Source: Przewalskia tangutica (Eukaryota > Streptophyta > Magnoliopsida > Solanales > Solanaceae). From it: DNA of 64,000 nucleotides. Of this stretch, positions 1-12,758 are shown in pieces; positions within the stretch are counted from its first letter, which is position 1, and each line of letters opens with the position of its first letter. Under the pieces are notes generated by a model that was not told the origin of the DNA, did no database searches, and saw only the letters and a program-made list of their open reading frames with translations. The DNA is taken from the NCBI GenBank assembly GCA_029844215.1, contig CM056724.1:75473093-75537092 (forward strand). Reading direction: 5' to 3'. The position numbers and the translations under genes were made by a program.

Positions 1-586
1 ACCGTATACTTAGTATTATTCTACGTTAGAGACTAGAAGTTGATAGTCTTGTTGTGACCATTATAGGTTGACACTTCTACGTACGGCGTATTCGGCTTAG
101 CTTGTGGATTTAGCCGAAAAGGTATGTGAACTATCTCCTCTTCTAGCATGATTCCTTAAGGTAAAGAAAGTATGTCCTACTCCTTAAATGATCCATTCCT
201 TGGTTGTATTTGGATTGCCTAAAATAGAATTCGTTCTATGTACTTCCTTGATTGTACTTTGATGTTTAAATTGTAAGTTGTATAATCCATTGCCTTAGTG
301 AAGTTGGATTCTTAAAAGTGAAAGTATTTTACTTAAAGTACATAGAGTCTTGAAAATGAAGTGGTTTCCAAATATTTTGGCTAGTGCCTTAGTTCCAAAA
401 CCTAAGGGTCGTTTTAATGACTTTAGGGGAGTCAAAGGAGTGATTTACTTAATTGTTTTAAGAGAGGAGAAATGACATGATTTAAGAGAAGAAACTTGTT
501 TTCTAAATATTAAGAGACTTGAAGTATTTTGGAAAGTTAAGAACTTGATTTGTAAGTATGTGATACTTGGTTTTAAGTATAAGTCT
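1..586 (+). mobile_element. LTR X, left visible part (R-U5 region)
   Basis: Middle part of a plus-oriented family LTR whose start lies left of the window. It matches the same region of LTR E2 (about 37325-37795), including the runs around TTAGTAT.ATTCTACGTTAGA and GAAGTTGATAGTC. It stops at 586, where element A is inserted, and resumes at 12488 with the duplicated target AGTCT. No coding capacity is seen. Confidence 0.85.
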
Positions 587-1269
587 TGTCACGACCCGAC
601 CTCGGGCCCGTGACTGGTGCCTTACCCCGGGCACCCTAGTGATACAACATCAGAGAAAATCAGCGGAAATAAAAACTTAAACAGGAAACAAGATACATCA
701 TAAGAAAATAGGCCAACCAAAACGGTCGCCTTCATGTATATATATATAACCGAACAATTACAATCCTTTACAACCGCCTTTGTGATACTACGGACCTCAA
801 GAGTGTAATAACAACTATGACGGGACGGGGCCCGCCATACCCCGAATGTACAAGAACCTACAACTCGTGGAAACATACCAAAAGATAAGCCTCGGAGAAA
901 CGGAGCTTCCCGATATCTGAATGTGATCCTATGAGCGAGGATCCACAACCGATGTACCTCTACATGCGGCATGAACGCAGCCCCCCGAAGGAGGTCAGTA
1001 CAACAGGTACCAAGTATGTGAAACTGAAAATACTGTAATGAAATCACATTTCATCATTTTATAAAACCATTTCGCCATAAGTAAATGATTATGTCAAGTA
1101 AGCGACGATATCCCAGAATAATCACTCACACATAACTATGGGTCTCACGCCCATAATACCACTCATGCCCGTAGAACTCATTCCTCACTGCCGGCAGTAC
1201 ATGATGTAAAACAACACCCATATGTGAACCTGAACACTAGATCCTGCCTGCGCCATCAAAACCGATCGG

Positions 1270-1880
1270 GCCAAGTAGAATAGCCAACTACGGTCAAAAG
1301 CTAGTCATATCCCATCACGGCAAGGTGCGGAAGCCACTACCGATCAAAAGCTAGCCACGCAACTGGCCGAGGCAAGTATCTTAAGCTAACGTACAATAGC
1401 CTACCGTCTCACAAGATATGACCGAGGCAAGTATCTTAAGCTATCTACCAGAGGCTACCGGTACACGAGAAAATGACCAGAACAAGTATCTAAAGTGTGC
1501 CTGAACCACACGTACAAATCAAGCCTGTGATCGCTCGTCACCGCAGCAAGCTTCATGGATTAGCGGTCCATGGACTAACAATCTGAACCTCATAATGACC
1601 GCATGCCCCGGCATCTCACCTCGGAAGTCATGGCCATGAAACCATCCTACTGGACGCATGCTCGTGGACCATCCATCGTGTCAGCATGTCCAAAGGAAAT
1701 CAATCAGATAGCCGGCCCTCCCAGAGAGTCACGGCAGTACAGAAATAACCAGTCAATACTCAAAGTGGACGCATACTCGTGGACCACCCAACGTCAGTAT
1801 GTCCAATCAATCAATCAGATAGCCGGCCCTCCCAGAGAGTCACGGCAGCATATCAACAAAACACTTGCACATCAAAGACT
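1270..1880 (-). repeat. Tandem-repeat cassette of element A LTR
   Basis: Degenerate repeats containing GAGGCAAGTATCTTAAGCTA recur about every 60 bp between 1270 and 1500. They are followed by two copies, about 107 bp apart (near 1699 and 1806), of a unit containing CAATCAGATAGCCGGCCCTC. The same arrangement occurs in the other LTR near 6640-7215. The block occupies the position where other LTRs of the family carry unrelated repeat units. Confidence 0.8.
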
Positions 1881-3227
1881 ATCACAACAAGCATAGGCAA
1901 GTTCAACATACATTCATTTTAATCAACAATCCGGGTTTCAAACCCAAAATACTACATACTTTCATTCTTTCAAAAAGACCTCATTTTACGTAAAGCCACA
2001 TGATACTAATACTCGTAGTATATAAAGAAAACACGTTTTACTTTTAAAACCAAATTACTTCACCTTCGTAAAAATCTTTACAAGGCTTTTAAAATCAAGT
2101 ACTCTATACTTTTTAAACCAAGGGCTTCTCTTTTAGAACAACATCAAGTATACTCTTTTAAAACCCAATTAACTTACTATTTTCAAAACAAGTAACCTAT
2201 ACTTAAATCAAGTTACTTCCCCTTTTCCGAAAACAAGTCGTTATAAGTCAAGTCTCTTATCTTTCAAGATTAAGTCTCTTAACTTTCAGAATCAAATCTT
2301 TCTTTTATTTTCATAAGGTCGTTATAACTAACTTCTCATAAAGCCATTATAACACCTTATGTTTAAAACAAACAAAACTCATTTCACACACGTACGTCTA
2401 CCGCACTATATAGTTCACAACAATCATGCTCAAGAGTATAGGAAGAATCACATACCTTTTTAGCTTAAACCACAAGCCAAGTCAAGTATGCCGCGCGTAG
2501 AAGATCCACCTATAACAACCACAATATATATATCAACTTCTAGCTCTCTTCGTAGAATATTCTAAACACAAGATTCCTTATTCTACAGAAAATTCGGCAG
2601 CACCTCCCCCCCCGCTATCACATAAATCTCCTCCCCTAACCAGGCCCGCTACCAGGCCAACAACTCCCAGGGGATTACACGTCTAACCGGACGTGTTCAA
2701 TTCTGCTTCACAATAATACTACACAAGTCTACTGTAAGTACAGTCCAATGTAAATACAGTTCAAACCTTTATAATCATCCCTCCAATATAATATACTCAA
2801 GTATAACTACTACAACATGTAATATCCAATTACAATAGGGGGACAAGATTATTTACCTCGATAAGCCCAAAATTATCCAAGATTAAAAGTCGATCATGAG
2901 CAACGTTTAGCTCCAATTCCTACGCTCCAACCCGCTCCAAGCGACCCTTAGAAGTTTCCAAACAACTTCTCTAAAAACTTCAACCAAGCTAGGAAGATTT
3001 TTCTAGGGTTTCGTTTTGCGACTATTGGAATAAAGTAGTATTTCAGACTCTAGTATTAAAAAACTTTGGAATACAACTAGGGATACTAGGCTAAGGTATT
3101 TGGGATTATACAATAATACTCAAGTATTTCTACTCAAGTGGGAAGAGGTGGATGAAAAGCATACAAAGGGGAAATATTTGCCTTGGAAAGTATTAGTGGA
3201 TGAATATAATGTCTTCAAGCTAAGGGG

Positions 3228-3235
3228 TATTTATA
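3228..3235 (-). promoter_or_regulatory. TATA box of element A 3' LTR
   Basis: TATAAATA on the minus strand, about 510 bp inside the U3 end of the LTR, in the conserved context TATAAATACCCC seen in most family LTRs. Transcription would run leftwards. That makes U3 short and R-U5 very long. Confidence 0.6.
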
Positions 3236-3747
3236 GAAGAGTCAAGGGCCAAGATCAATATAAGTGTATGGTCAAGATTGGGCCATGTGTGTGTGGGCCC
3301 CACCACACCACATGGCCAAACGAAACTATGCCAAGTGTGAGGGCCAAATCGGCCAAGGGACAAGTGGCCTAGCCAACATCATGATTCGGCCAAGTGTGCC
3401 ACATGGGGGTGACACGTGTCGCCCCCCGATTCGTCCAAAATATTTCATCTTCCGAAAATATCCAAAATACCGGAAATCTCAAAAACAAAACGGGCCCCAC
3501 AAAACCGTAAAATTCTCCCGTGGGCCCCACGTGACCATTTTCGAAAATAAAATCCAATAATTCTAATATAATCCAAGAAGTCCAAATACCAAATCTGGGA
3601 ATCCAATTCCCATTAACGAACCTTTTTCTTCATAAAAACCGAAAACTTTTCCGTCGAAAAATCACATCTTCCTTTCTTTCCAAAATTTCTGTCGTATACT
3701 CGTACGTACGTCCTCAAATACATACCCTGGAACTACGGGGTATAACA

Positions 3748-3761
3748 TTCTTCCCCCCTTA
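3748..3761 (-). other. Polypurine tract of element A
   Basis: On the minus strand, AAGGGGGGGAAGAA directly abuts the LTR start TGTTATACC. This is the expected site for plus-strand DNA priming. It is followed by the inverted repeat ACATTCG-TCC-CGAATGT, which is conserved at this position in the dimer units. Confidence 0.8.
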
Positions 3762-3954
3762 GAAACATTCGTCCCGAATGTTCCTTCTAAGTCTCCAAAC
3801 AAACGTGTGCCGGTATAGTCTTCACTACTATACTTACGAAACCAATCACGCCATCAATGGCCATAGTATATCATACAAATCCAAGATAACGAGGAAATCA
3901 TTTCTAATCTCACAACAACTCCCACTAGCTTCAATTTACTCTAAGGCCTATCTC

Positions 3955-4190
3955 CGACCTTCACGATCCGATTCTGGTCGAACACATCCACGAACTCATA
4001 CTATGGTTATCTAAACTTGGGCCTAGCACCCTCGTGACCCTACCACCCGGCGGGACCACCTCAAACTGACCCCGCCTTATTTCGTGCTGCGGGTTGACCC
4101 GCGACTTGGCCTCAACCCGACCCGCTATCGCGCCCAAACTCTCTCGTTCCCCGATCCGGAACAATCTTACTAATTCACGTCATGAAAGCT
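3955..4190 (-). other. Conserved internal block of unknown role (element A)
   Basis: A stretch of about 240 bp between gag and the polypurine tract. It is shared by all four internal regions in the window (also near 26440, 45200 and 51480). Shared anchors include AACTTGGGCCTA and CCTGGCGGGACCAC. In this copy one minus-strand reading frame stays open for 67 codons and contains VVPPGGRVTRVLGPSL, which is partly kept in the copy near 51500. I recognise no domain. It may be a leftover of pol or of spacer sequence. Confidence 0.6.
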
Positions 4191-4559
4191 ACCACTTCCA
4201 TCTTATACTACCCATGGAATTATCACACCAATACACCACGCATATAACGCACTTCGACCAATATCAACCGAAAAATCTTTTACTCACGACGGCCTTACAT
4301 CTAAGGTCTCAACGTATAATATTCTAAGGTTCAAAACTTTCACGTCCCCAGACTTACCCTTTCTCAACTGCCCATGTTTTCTAATCACAACAACATAATG
4401 CTATCAGAACATAATAATTAAAATATACTCATCTTAACACAAATGCATACTAGTCTCTAGAGGGTCAAGGATATACCTGATATCAATAGAATAGGCGGTT
4501 TCAAGGACCGCTAGAACTGGGAACAACCACCACGACCCCTGCCCTGGCCTGCCGGTATA

Positions 4560-5752
4560 TGAACACCCTGCCTAGCTATCGAAGGCGAAGAACCCGCAAC
4601 AGATCCCGAAGGCCGAGTCTCAACATCCGCGCTACCTCTGGTAGGACAATTCCTCGCAAAATGGCCCGCCGCACATGTAAAACAAGTCCTTCGACACTTC
4701 GAATGGGGTTTACCACACTGACTACACTTAGGTCGGGCCGCTTCAACCGCCGACTCAACCCGAAAACTCGAACCTTGGAGCCCTCACCGCTCTCCGAATG
4801 CTCTGGAGGCCACGAAGGCGTGAGGACCACTCTGTACTGGCGACGGCGTATAACTAGTCGCTGCTGCGGCGTCCGCCTTGAAAGTCACCAAAGGACCCCG
4901 CCGCCCCGCCTTCTTCTCGGTATTGGTCAATCCGTCGGTCTCTCCGTGCCTCACACCCTAGTGCATGAGCTGCGTGCGGCAATGTTCATGCCGGTGAAGC
5001 GATACACGAAAAGACTACGCCAAGTAGTCATCAAGCCTGTGACGTGGCGGTGCACTCGGTCCTCCATATTAGCTACTAACACAGGGACATATCGAGCCAA
5101 CGAGTCGAACTCTACGTTGTACTCCGGGTGTGCGTCCTCGCATCTCGGCATCAAAACACAGCCGGCTGTGCCTCGCTCATCTGCGGAGGCAAGAAATGGC
5201 CGAGAAATGCCTCGAGAACTCGTCCCAACAGTGGGGCGCATGCTCCCCGACAAGACTCACGAATCAAACCGATCATGCGGTATCACGCGGCCGATGCGAA
5301 CCGAAAATCACGGACTCGGTCTCAAGCCTTGATCACTCGCATGATCCTCTCAGAATCGACGGATGAACTCTGCGGATCATCCTCGTGTCTCGACCAGAAA
5401 CTCAAGGCGGGATACAACTCGTAAAATCCAGAGCCTCAAACTATCCGACCGGGTGAACTACGGGGGCTACCGGAACTCGAATCGCGATTCAAATTTATCC
5501 TCGTGTCGCCACGATCCCGGCGAATCGGGCCATCTCCTTGTAACCCATCTCCTGCTCCGGGTTGTGGGGCGAGGCTCAGTGCCGTGGTCTCTGTAGCCAC
5601 CGCGCGCTCTAAACTCTGCTGGTGGCGGCGTACAAAACTCGCCGTCAAGCACTATCTCAGTCTTGGCGCTCGCGCTCGTTCTCTCAGATCCTACTAGCAG
5701 CTCCCACGGCTGCCTTGCCCTTCTGGGCCCGGGTTGCCTTGCGCGGAGGCAT
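4560..5752 (-). pseudogene. gag: Broken gag of element A (capsid plus zinc knuckle)
   Basis: Ty3/gypsy gag forms the virus-like particle that packages element RNA. The start codon is at 5752, where the frame begins MPPRKATRAQKGKAA, as at the other gag starts here. The capsid region shows YNVEFDSLARYVPVL, EDRVHRHVTGL and GMNIA near 4990-5120, which fits the Retrotrans_gag family. A zinc-knuckle stretch near 4650-4725 reads CSQCGKPHSKC then CFTCAAGHFAR, with spacing slightly off. The frame is split by several frameshifts, so no full protein can be made from this reading. No pol motifs follow. Some frameshifts may be consensus errors, since many small C/G indels separate the copies. Confidence 0.8.
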
Positions 5753-5941
5753 AGCTGGTAAAAACGAAATACGTCAGAGAGGTCCAACTTATATCACAGC
5801 TCTAAGGCACGATCTCAGAATGAGAAGAATGGAAACCAATCCTAAATGTCCTGCAGCCTCCTGATTATAGATGTGGTGCACAACACACCGATAATCAAGA
5901 CTCTACTAGACACTGCGTCAGACACCTTCCGAGGATTAATC

Positions 5942-5952
5942 GCTCGATACCA
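5942..5952 (-). other. Primer binding site of element A (tRNA-iMet type)
   Basis: On the minus strand, TGGTATCGAGC lies 4 bases after the LTR end. The intact dimer copy at 47138 reads TGGTATCAGAGC, which complements the 3' end of plant initiator Met-tRNA. This copy appears to have lost or swapped a base at CAG. Confidence 0.75.
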
Positions 5953-6192
5953 CTTTTGTCACGACCCGACCTCGGGCCCGTGACTGGTGCCTTACCCCGG
6001 GCACCCTAGTGATACAACATCAGAGAAAATCAGCGGAAATAAAAACTTAAACAGGAAACAAGATACATCATAAGAAAATAGGCCAACCAAAACGGTCGCC
6101 TTCATGTATATATATATAACCGAACAGTTACAATCCTTTACAACCCTGCCCACAACAGTACTACAGACCTCTAAGAGTGTAATAACAACTAT

Positions 6193-6332
6193 GACTTTGC
6201 CGCGAGTCTCACTCCGGAGACCCAACAAATGGTACCGGGCTGCTTGCGATCCCATACACAGCGGACGTGCCATACGGAGAGCCACGGTTCGGGTCTGTTC
6301 CCGTGGTAGAGGCTCTGGCCTCTTTATACGCT
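6193..6332. other. Heterologous patch inside element A 5' LTR
   Basis: The sister LTR carries about 160 bp of normal family sequence here (about 819-980). This LTR instead has about 140 bp starting CTTTGCCGCGAG and including GACCCAACAA. That start resembles the dimer's internal region near 44920-44990. Normal LTR sequence resumes at CAGCCCCGAAGGAG. This looks like gene conversion or template switching rather than point mutation. Confidence 0.7.
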
Positions 6333-7999
6333 CAGCCCCGAAGGAGTCGATCTAACATGTACCAAGTATGTGGCGAAAATCGTAATGAAATCACATTTCA
6401 TCATTTTATAAAACCATTTCGCCATAAGTAAGCTTGATTATGTCAAGTAAGAGAGCGATATCCCGAATAATCACTCACATAACTATGGGTCTCACGCCAT
6501 AATACCATTCATGCGTGGAACTCATTCTCATCTGCCGGCGATACATGATGTAAAACAACACCTATATGTGAACTGAACACTAGATCTCGCTGCGCCATCA
6601 AAACCGTCGGGCAAGTAGAATAGCCAACTACGGTCAAAGCTAGTCATATCCCATCACGCAAGGTGCGGAAGCCAACTACCGATCCAAAAGCTAGCCACGC
6701 AATCGCCGAGGCAAGTATCTTAAGCTAACGTCTAATAGCCTACCGTCTCACAAGATATGGCCGAGGCAAGTATCTTAAGCTATCTACCGAGGCTACGGTA
6801 CGAGAAAATGACCAGAACAAGTATCTAAAGTGTGCCTGAACCACACGTACAAATCAAGCCCGTGATCGCTCGTCACCGCGGCAAGCTTCATGGATTAGCG
6901 GTCCATGGACTAACAATCTGAACCTCATAATGACCGCATGCCCCGGCATCTCACCTCGGAAGTCATGGCCATGAAACCATCCTACTGGACGCATGCTCGT
7001 GGACCATCCGTCGTGTCAGCATGTCCAAAGGAAATCAATCAGATAGCCGGCCCTCCCAGAGAGTCACGGCAGTACAGAAACAACCAGTCAATACTCAAAG
7101 TGGAAGCATACTCGTGGACCACCCAACGTCAGTATGTCCAATCAATCAATCAGATAGCCGGCCCTCCCAGAGAGTCACGGCAGCATATCAACAAAACACT
7201 TGCACATCAAAGACTATCACAACAATGTCACGACCGAACGGGCGTGGATTGCCTACCGGGCACCTAGTGATACAACATTAGTAATGTCGTGAACATAAAG
7301 ACAATACATGAAACCAGTGTAATAAGACAGTGAAATAAGAAGACAGGCTAACCAAAAACGGTTACCTTCAGTATATATAAATAACAATTTGAACACCGAA
7401 CAGTTACATCCCATCCAACTCTGCCCACAACAGTACTACAGACCTCTAAGAATGACATGAAAACAATGGCGGGACAGGGCCCCGCCATACCCCTGAATGT
7501 AAGCACCTACCATGACAGGGGACTATACAACTGATAAGCCTCCGGAGAAACGGAGCTTCCCAACGAAGTGTGACCACGAGAACTAGGATCAACGGCGGTG
7601 TACCTCAACTGCGGCAGATGAACGCGGCCGGCGAGGTCGATAACAGGTACCAAGTATGTGAAGCCGAAAATACTGTAAATGAAATCATAGTAGTCTATAT
7701 AAAGCAGGAGACATGTATGATAACCAAACTACAGTTCACAATAAATAAGCAGTCATGTCAAGTCAGGGACTCACGCCCTCAAGTCATCACTCAAATATAA
7801 CAATGGTCTCACGCCCACAACATCAATCATGCCCGTGGCATACCTTCTGCACTGCCGGCAGTCTATGATATAATCACACCAAGACGTACACATGAACACC
7901 AGGTCCCACCTGTGTCATCATAAAAACCGTACGGGGTAAGTACGAAGGCATAGCCGACTACTAAAACCCACCGTACAAACAAGGTCGTAAACTGTATCA

Positions 8000-8290
8000 T
8001 GAGATCTGTCTAGACCGTCACATGATCAAAGCCGCCACTTCGCGCGATATCTAATGTCGCGTCTAGCCACGGAACTTCCCATAGCTCGCACGGGCCACTC
8101 GATGGCCCGTGAGGTATTCCGCATCGAGGTAGCTACTCCCCGGCAGCGTCTTGGACTCGCCGTCCGCGTGGCCACAGACCGCATGACCACAAGGCCGCAA
8201 ACTAACACGGAACTCTCGTAGCTCCGCATAGGCCATACGGACTGCATAAGGTATTCTCGAATCATAGGTCACTAGACCCGCTGAGTCTAC
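8000..8290 (-). repeat. Repeat cassette of solo LTR S
   Basis: Degenerate repeats of about 25-35 bp contain CTCGTAGCTCCGCATAGG and GGCCGCA-type units. The same cassette type appears in the dimer's third LTR (53690-54010) and, reversed, in LTR I (63680-63950). This groups those three copies as one subfamily. Confidence 0.65.
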
Positions 8291-10246
8291 CCGCGGAGAG
8301 GCGACAACCTCGGAAACAAGTCAAGGTGGTGGTATAATACCAACATAACGGCTGATCGTTAAACAACTTTAAGCGCAATCGAGGATAACCCCTTTACACA
8401 AAACATCACAAGATACTAACACACGTAGCATCCTAGCATGTTTACTTATCAAATCAACAAGAAAGTATTACAAGGCTATCACAAACCAACACAATCAAGT
8501 TATACACACAAGGTACATTCTAATATATGATTAACCATGTCGGGTATCTATTCCCAAAGTACTTCATACATTATCTTTTAAAAGATACGTTACGTTTACA
8601 AAGTCACACAATACGTAGTATATGAAAATAGAGTGATTATCTTTGGAAGTAAATCAAAACACTTCTCTTCGTAAAATCAAGTAACAACATTCTTTTCCAA
8701 ATGTTTGAGTTTGCCTAATTTCAATTACTCAAGTTTCTCATTTTGAAAGGTTTCGTAGTTCATAATTTTAATCACTTAATGATATAATTCTCCTTTAAAA
8801 GCAATTTGAGAAACATATGTACGATCATTGAGTAGGTTATTCTTGTTTATAACAATCTTATTTAAGCGACCATGATCTAGGAAATGTAACATCATTTTGT
8901 CTCATCTTAGTTTCTATGCGGATGGAAGTTTCTCGGTTTTACTAATACATTATTAGTCAAAACATTTCCCTTTATTAGCTGATGTGGTTTGTTCGATACT
9001 TATTCGATTTCGAAATCAAGAAAACATTATTGCTTTTAAAATCAAGTACTCATTACTCGCGAATGAGGTTTTACAATATTTTTAACAAAATGTTAATTAC
9101 AAGTAAAACAAGTTAAGTCTCTTATCTTTAAGATTAAGCCTCTTAACTTTTAAAATCGATGAACCATTCTCTTTACCTCTCTTAAACGTTATACCTAACT
9201 TCCCATAAAGCTAGTATAACTCTTCTTTATTATCACACATCAAGTCGATTACCTTTTAAAACCACAAAGCATTTTACACGTACGCGTACTACATAGTTAT
9301 ACACATATCATGCTAGAAAAGGTAGGAAGAGGTTCACATACCTCGCGACGATTATCGACTAATAGCAAAGCGCTCAGTACCTCAAAGTCGGCTACTCCTT
9401 AAGCCAAGTAGATCGCGCCACGCGTGGTACTTCAACCTATAAGGCCACAAGGCGCTTTATTAACATCTAGATCATATCGTAGAACATTCTCTGAGAAAAT
9501 TCGGCACCTCCCACGCAATGCGTAAATCTCCTCTCTATCGAGGCCGCTATCAAGCCAACCATGGGGTTTATACATCTAACCGGATGTGTACAATTCTACT
9601 TCACGGTAATGCTACACAAGTCTCTTTGTAATACGATCTATGTAATTACTGATTGATTCTCTTTCTTTATATTCAGGCTTAAGTCAAAAGACATTGCCGC
9701 ACAATTATGTTCAGTTCTATATATAGTATACTTCAACTATATATTCCTACAACATGTAATTTCCAATTACAATAGAAGGTCAAGAGTATTTACCTCGATA
9801 AGCCCATAATTATCCAAGTATAAAGTCGATCTGGGCAACGTTTAGCTCCACTCCGTGCGCTCGACCGCTCCAAACTACCCTTAGAAGTTCTAACCAACTT
9901 CTACATACTACTCCAACTAACCATGGAGATTTTCCTTAGGGTTTCAGTTTGGTGGTACTGGGAAGTATAATAGTATAACTGGGCTTTTTGTATAGGTATA
10001 ACCTTAGAATACTACAAGGTATACGACTAAGGTAATTTGGGCATTATAACAATACTTTTGAGAGTATTTCTACCAAGAGAGGGGGGGTGTATACCCGGCC
10101 TACCCACTCAGGGGTACTCTCGCCAAAGGGGGAGGAACTCTCGGCCACAAGGCCTCACAAAGGGAGGGCGAGAACACTACTCGAGGAGGAGGATTTTAAC
10201 ACTTAGGAAATTTAGGAATGGATGAAGAAGTCTTCCAAAGGGGGGG

Positions 10247-10254
10247 TATTTATA
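10247..10254 (-). promoter_or_regulatory. TATA box of solo LTR S
   Basis: TATAAATA on the minus strand at the conserved position, followed in the direction of transcription by a C tract (plus-strand G run at 10241-10246). Confidence 0.6.
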
Positions 10255-11981
10255 GTACAAGCCAAGGCCAACCAATGGCCAAGATCTAGCCAAGTGCTAT
10301 GCAAGTGTAGGGCCAAGATTCACCCAAGTACACCTTATCCATCTACCACAAAATATCCTACCAACTACTTGACAAAAAAGCCAAGCAATTCGTCCAAGCC
10401 ATTACCGCCCAACGTGCCCCAATGAGAGGGTGAGAAGTGTCGCCCTCTCGTTGGTCCAAAATGTTTCGTCTCTCGGAAAAATCCGCAAAAATTAAAAAAG
10501 ACATAGTCGGAATTTTTCCTACGAAAGCTGTGGAAACGTTTCGTCGAAAAACGACTCTAATCGGGTGTTGTGAACAAATAATTTTCGGCCCTTGCATTTT
10601 AAGGCACAAACTTTTCTACGTACGTCCTTACGTACATACTCTGGAAATACGGGGTATAACAAACAAGCATAGGCAAGTTCAACATACATTCATTTTAACC
10701 AACAATCCGGGTTTCAAACCCAAAATACTACATACTTTCATTCTTTCAAAAAGACCTCATTTTACGTAAAGCCACATGATACTAATACTCGTAGTATATA
10801 AAGAAAACACGTTTTACTTTTAAAACCAAATTACTTCACCTTCGTAAAAATCTTTACAAGGCTTTTAAAATCAAGTACTCTATACTTTTTAAACCAAGGG
10901 CTTCTCTTTTAGAACAACATCAAGTATACTCTTTTAAAACCCAATTAACTTACTCTTTTCAAAACAAGTAACCTATACTTAAATCAAGTTACTTCCCCTT
11001 TTCCGAAAACAAGTCGTTATAAGTCAAGTCTCTTATCTTTCAAGATTAAGTCTCTTAACTTTCAGAATCAAATCTTTCTTTTATTTTCATAAGGTCGTTA
11101 TAACTAACTTCCCATAAAGCCATTATAACACCTTATGTTTAAAACAAACAAAACTCATTTCACATACGTACGTCTACCGTACTATATAGTTCACAACAAT
11201 CATGCTCAAGAGTATAGGAAGAATCACATACCTTTTTAGCTTAAACCACAAGCTGTCAAGTATGCATGGCGTAGAAGATCCAACTATAACAACCACAATA
11301 TATATATCAACTTCTTGCTATCTTCGTAGAATATTTTAAACACAAGATTCCTTTTTCTACAGAAAATTCGTGACACCTCCCCGCTATCACATAAATCTCC
11401 TCCTAACAAGGCCCGCTACGGGCCAACAACCGAGGGGATTACACATCTAACGGGCGTGTTCAATTACGCTTCACAATAATACTACAAGGCTCTGTGTAAA
11501 TGCGGTCAATGTAAATACTGTTCAAACCTTTATAATCATCCTCGATATAATATACTCAAGTATAACTACTACTGACATGTAATATCCAATTCTGATAGGG
11601 ACAAGATTATTTACCTCGATAAGCCCAAAATTATCCAAGATTAAAAGTCGATCACGAGAAGCGTTTAGCTCCAATTCCTACGCTCGACCCGCTCCAGCGA
11701 CCCTTAGAAGTTTCTAAACAACTTCTAAAAACTTCAACCAAGCTAGGAAGATTTTCTAGGGTTTCGTTTCGACTATTGGAATAAAGTAGTATTTGGCTCT
11801 AGTATTAAAACAACTTTGGAATACAACTAGGATACTAGGCTAAGGTATTTGGGATTATAAAATAATACTCCAACTATTTCTACTCAAGTGGGAAGAGGTG
11901 GACGAAAAGCATACAAAGGGAGGAAATATTTGCCTTGGAAAGTATTCAAGTGGATGAATATAATGTCTTCAAGCTAAGGGG

Positions 11982-11989
11982 TATTTATA
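11982..11989 (-). promoter_or_regulatory. TATA box of element A 5' LTR
   Basis: TATAAATA on the minus strand in the same context as the sister LTR. As the promoter of the 5' LTR, this one would have driven the full-length element RNA. Confidence 0.6.
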
Positions 11990-12758
11990 GAAGAGTCAAG
12001 GGCCAAGATCAATATAAGTGTATGGTCAAGATTGGGCCATGTGTGTGTGGGCCCCACCACACCACATGGCCAAACGAAACTATGCTAAGTGTGAGGCCAA
12101 TCGGCGAGGACAGTGGCCCAGCCAACGTCACCAATTTCGGCCAAGTGTGCCACATGGGGTGACACGTGTCGCCCCGATTCGTCCAAAATATTTCGTCTTA
12201 GAAAATATCCAAAATACCGAAATCTCAAAAACAAAGCGGGCCACAAAGCAGTAAAATTCTCCGTGGGCCCAGCGTGACCATTCAAAATAAAATCCAATAA
12301 TTCTAATATAATCCAAGAAGTCCAAATACCAAATCTGGGAATCCAATTCCCATTAACGAACCTTTTTCTTCACAAAAACCGGAAACTTTTCCGTCGAAAA
12401 ATCACATCTTCCTTTCTTTCCAAAATTTATGTCGTATACTCGTACGTACGTCCTCACATACATACCCTGGAACTACGGGGTATAACAAGTCTCTTGGCTA
12501 TAAAAAGGAATGAATATGTCTAAAACCATAAAGGGTTATAACGGCTTTATGGAAGGTTAAGAAAGTTGTCTATTTTGATTATTAGACATAAGTTGCCTAG
12601 ATTGTGAAAATTTGAAGTTACTTGATTCCAAGCTTTGAAATGAGTTTTCTAAAGGTGTAGTAACTTACTTTGAAAAATAGACACACCTTGATACTACGGG
12701 TGTTAGTATCTTGGGGTTTCACATAAAAAGGAGTCTTTTGAAAAGAATGCACGTACGT

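Larger units (their letters stand above)
587..3747 (-). repeat. Element A, 3' LTR (3161 bp)
   Basis: Starts TGTCACGACCCG and ends CTACGGGGTATAACA on the plus strand, so the terminal dinucleotides are TG and CA. It sits next to the polypurine tract, which makes it the 3' LTR of the minus-strand element. It contains a TATA box at 3228, a repeat cassette at about 1270-1880, and A/T-rich R-U5 sequence. Against the right LTR it differs mainly by small indels and one replaced segment near 6193-6332. Confidence 0.93.
7226..10661 (-). mobile_element. Solo LTR S (3436 bp) nested in element A
   Basis: Starts TGTCACGACCGAACG and ends ATACGGGGTATAACA. The TSD AACAA is at 7221-7225 and 10662-10666. Removing the insert plus one TSD restores the uninterrupted sequence seen in the left LTR near 1885 (CACAACAAGCATAGG). 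There is no internal region, as expected for a solo LTR left by LTR-LTR recombination. This is the innermost level of the left-hand nest. Confidence 0.95.
587..12487 (-). mobile_element. Element A: gag-only LTR retrotransposon, complete
   Basis: Two family LTRs (587-3747 and 5957-12487, the latter split by solo LTR S) flank a 2.2 kb internal region. The 5-bp TSD AGTCT lies at 582-586 and again at 12488-12492, so both ends of one insertion are visible. The minus orientation follows from the primer binding site next to the right LTR and the polypurine tract next to the left LTR. The internal region holds a broken gag and a conserved non-coding block but no protease, reverse transcriptase or integrase. 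It therefore looks like a non-autonomous element that depended on another element's enzymes. It is inserted into LTR X. Confidence 0.93.
5957..12487 (-). repeat. Element A, 5' LTR, split by solo LTR S
   Basis: The LTR runs 5957-7225 and resumes after S and its TSD at 10667-12487, about 3.09 kb in total. Its ends match the left LTR. It carries a replaced segment at 6193-6332 and is generally shorter at C-rich sites than the left LTR. Confidence 0.92.
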
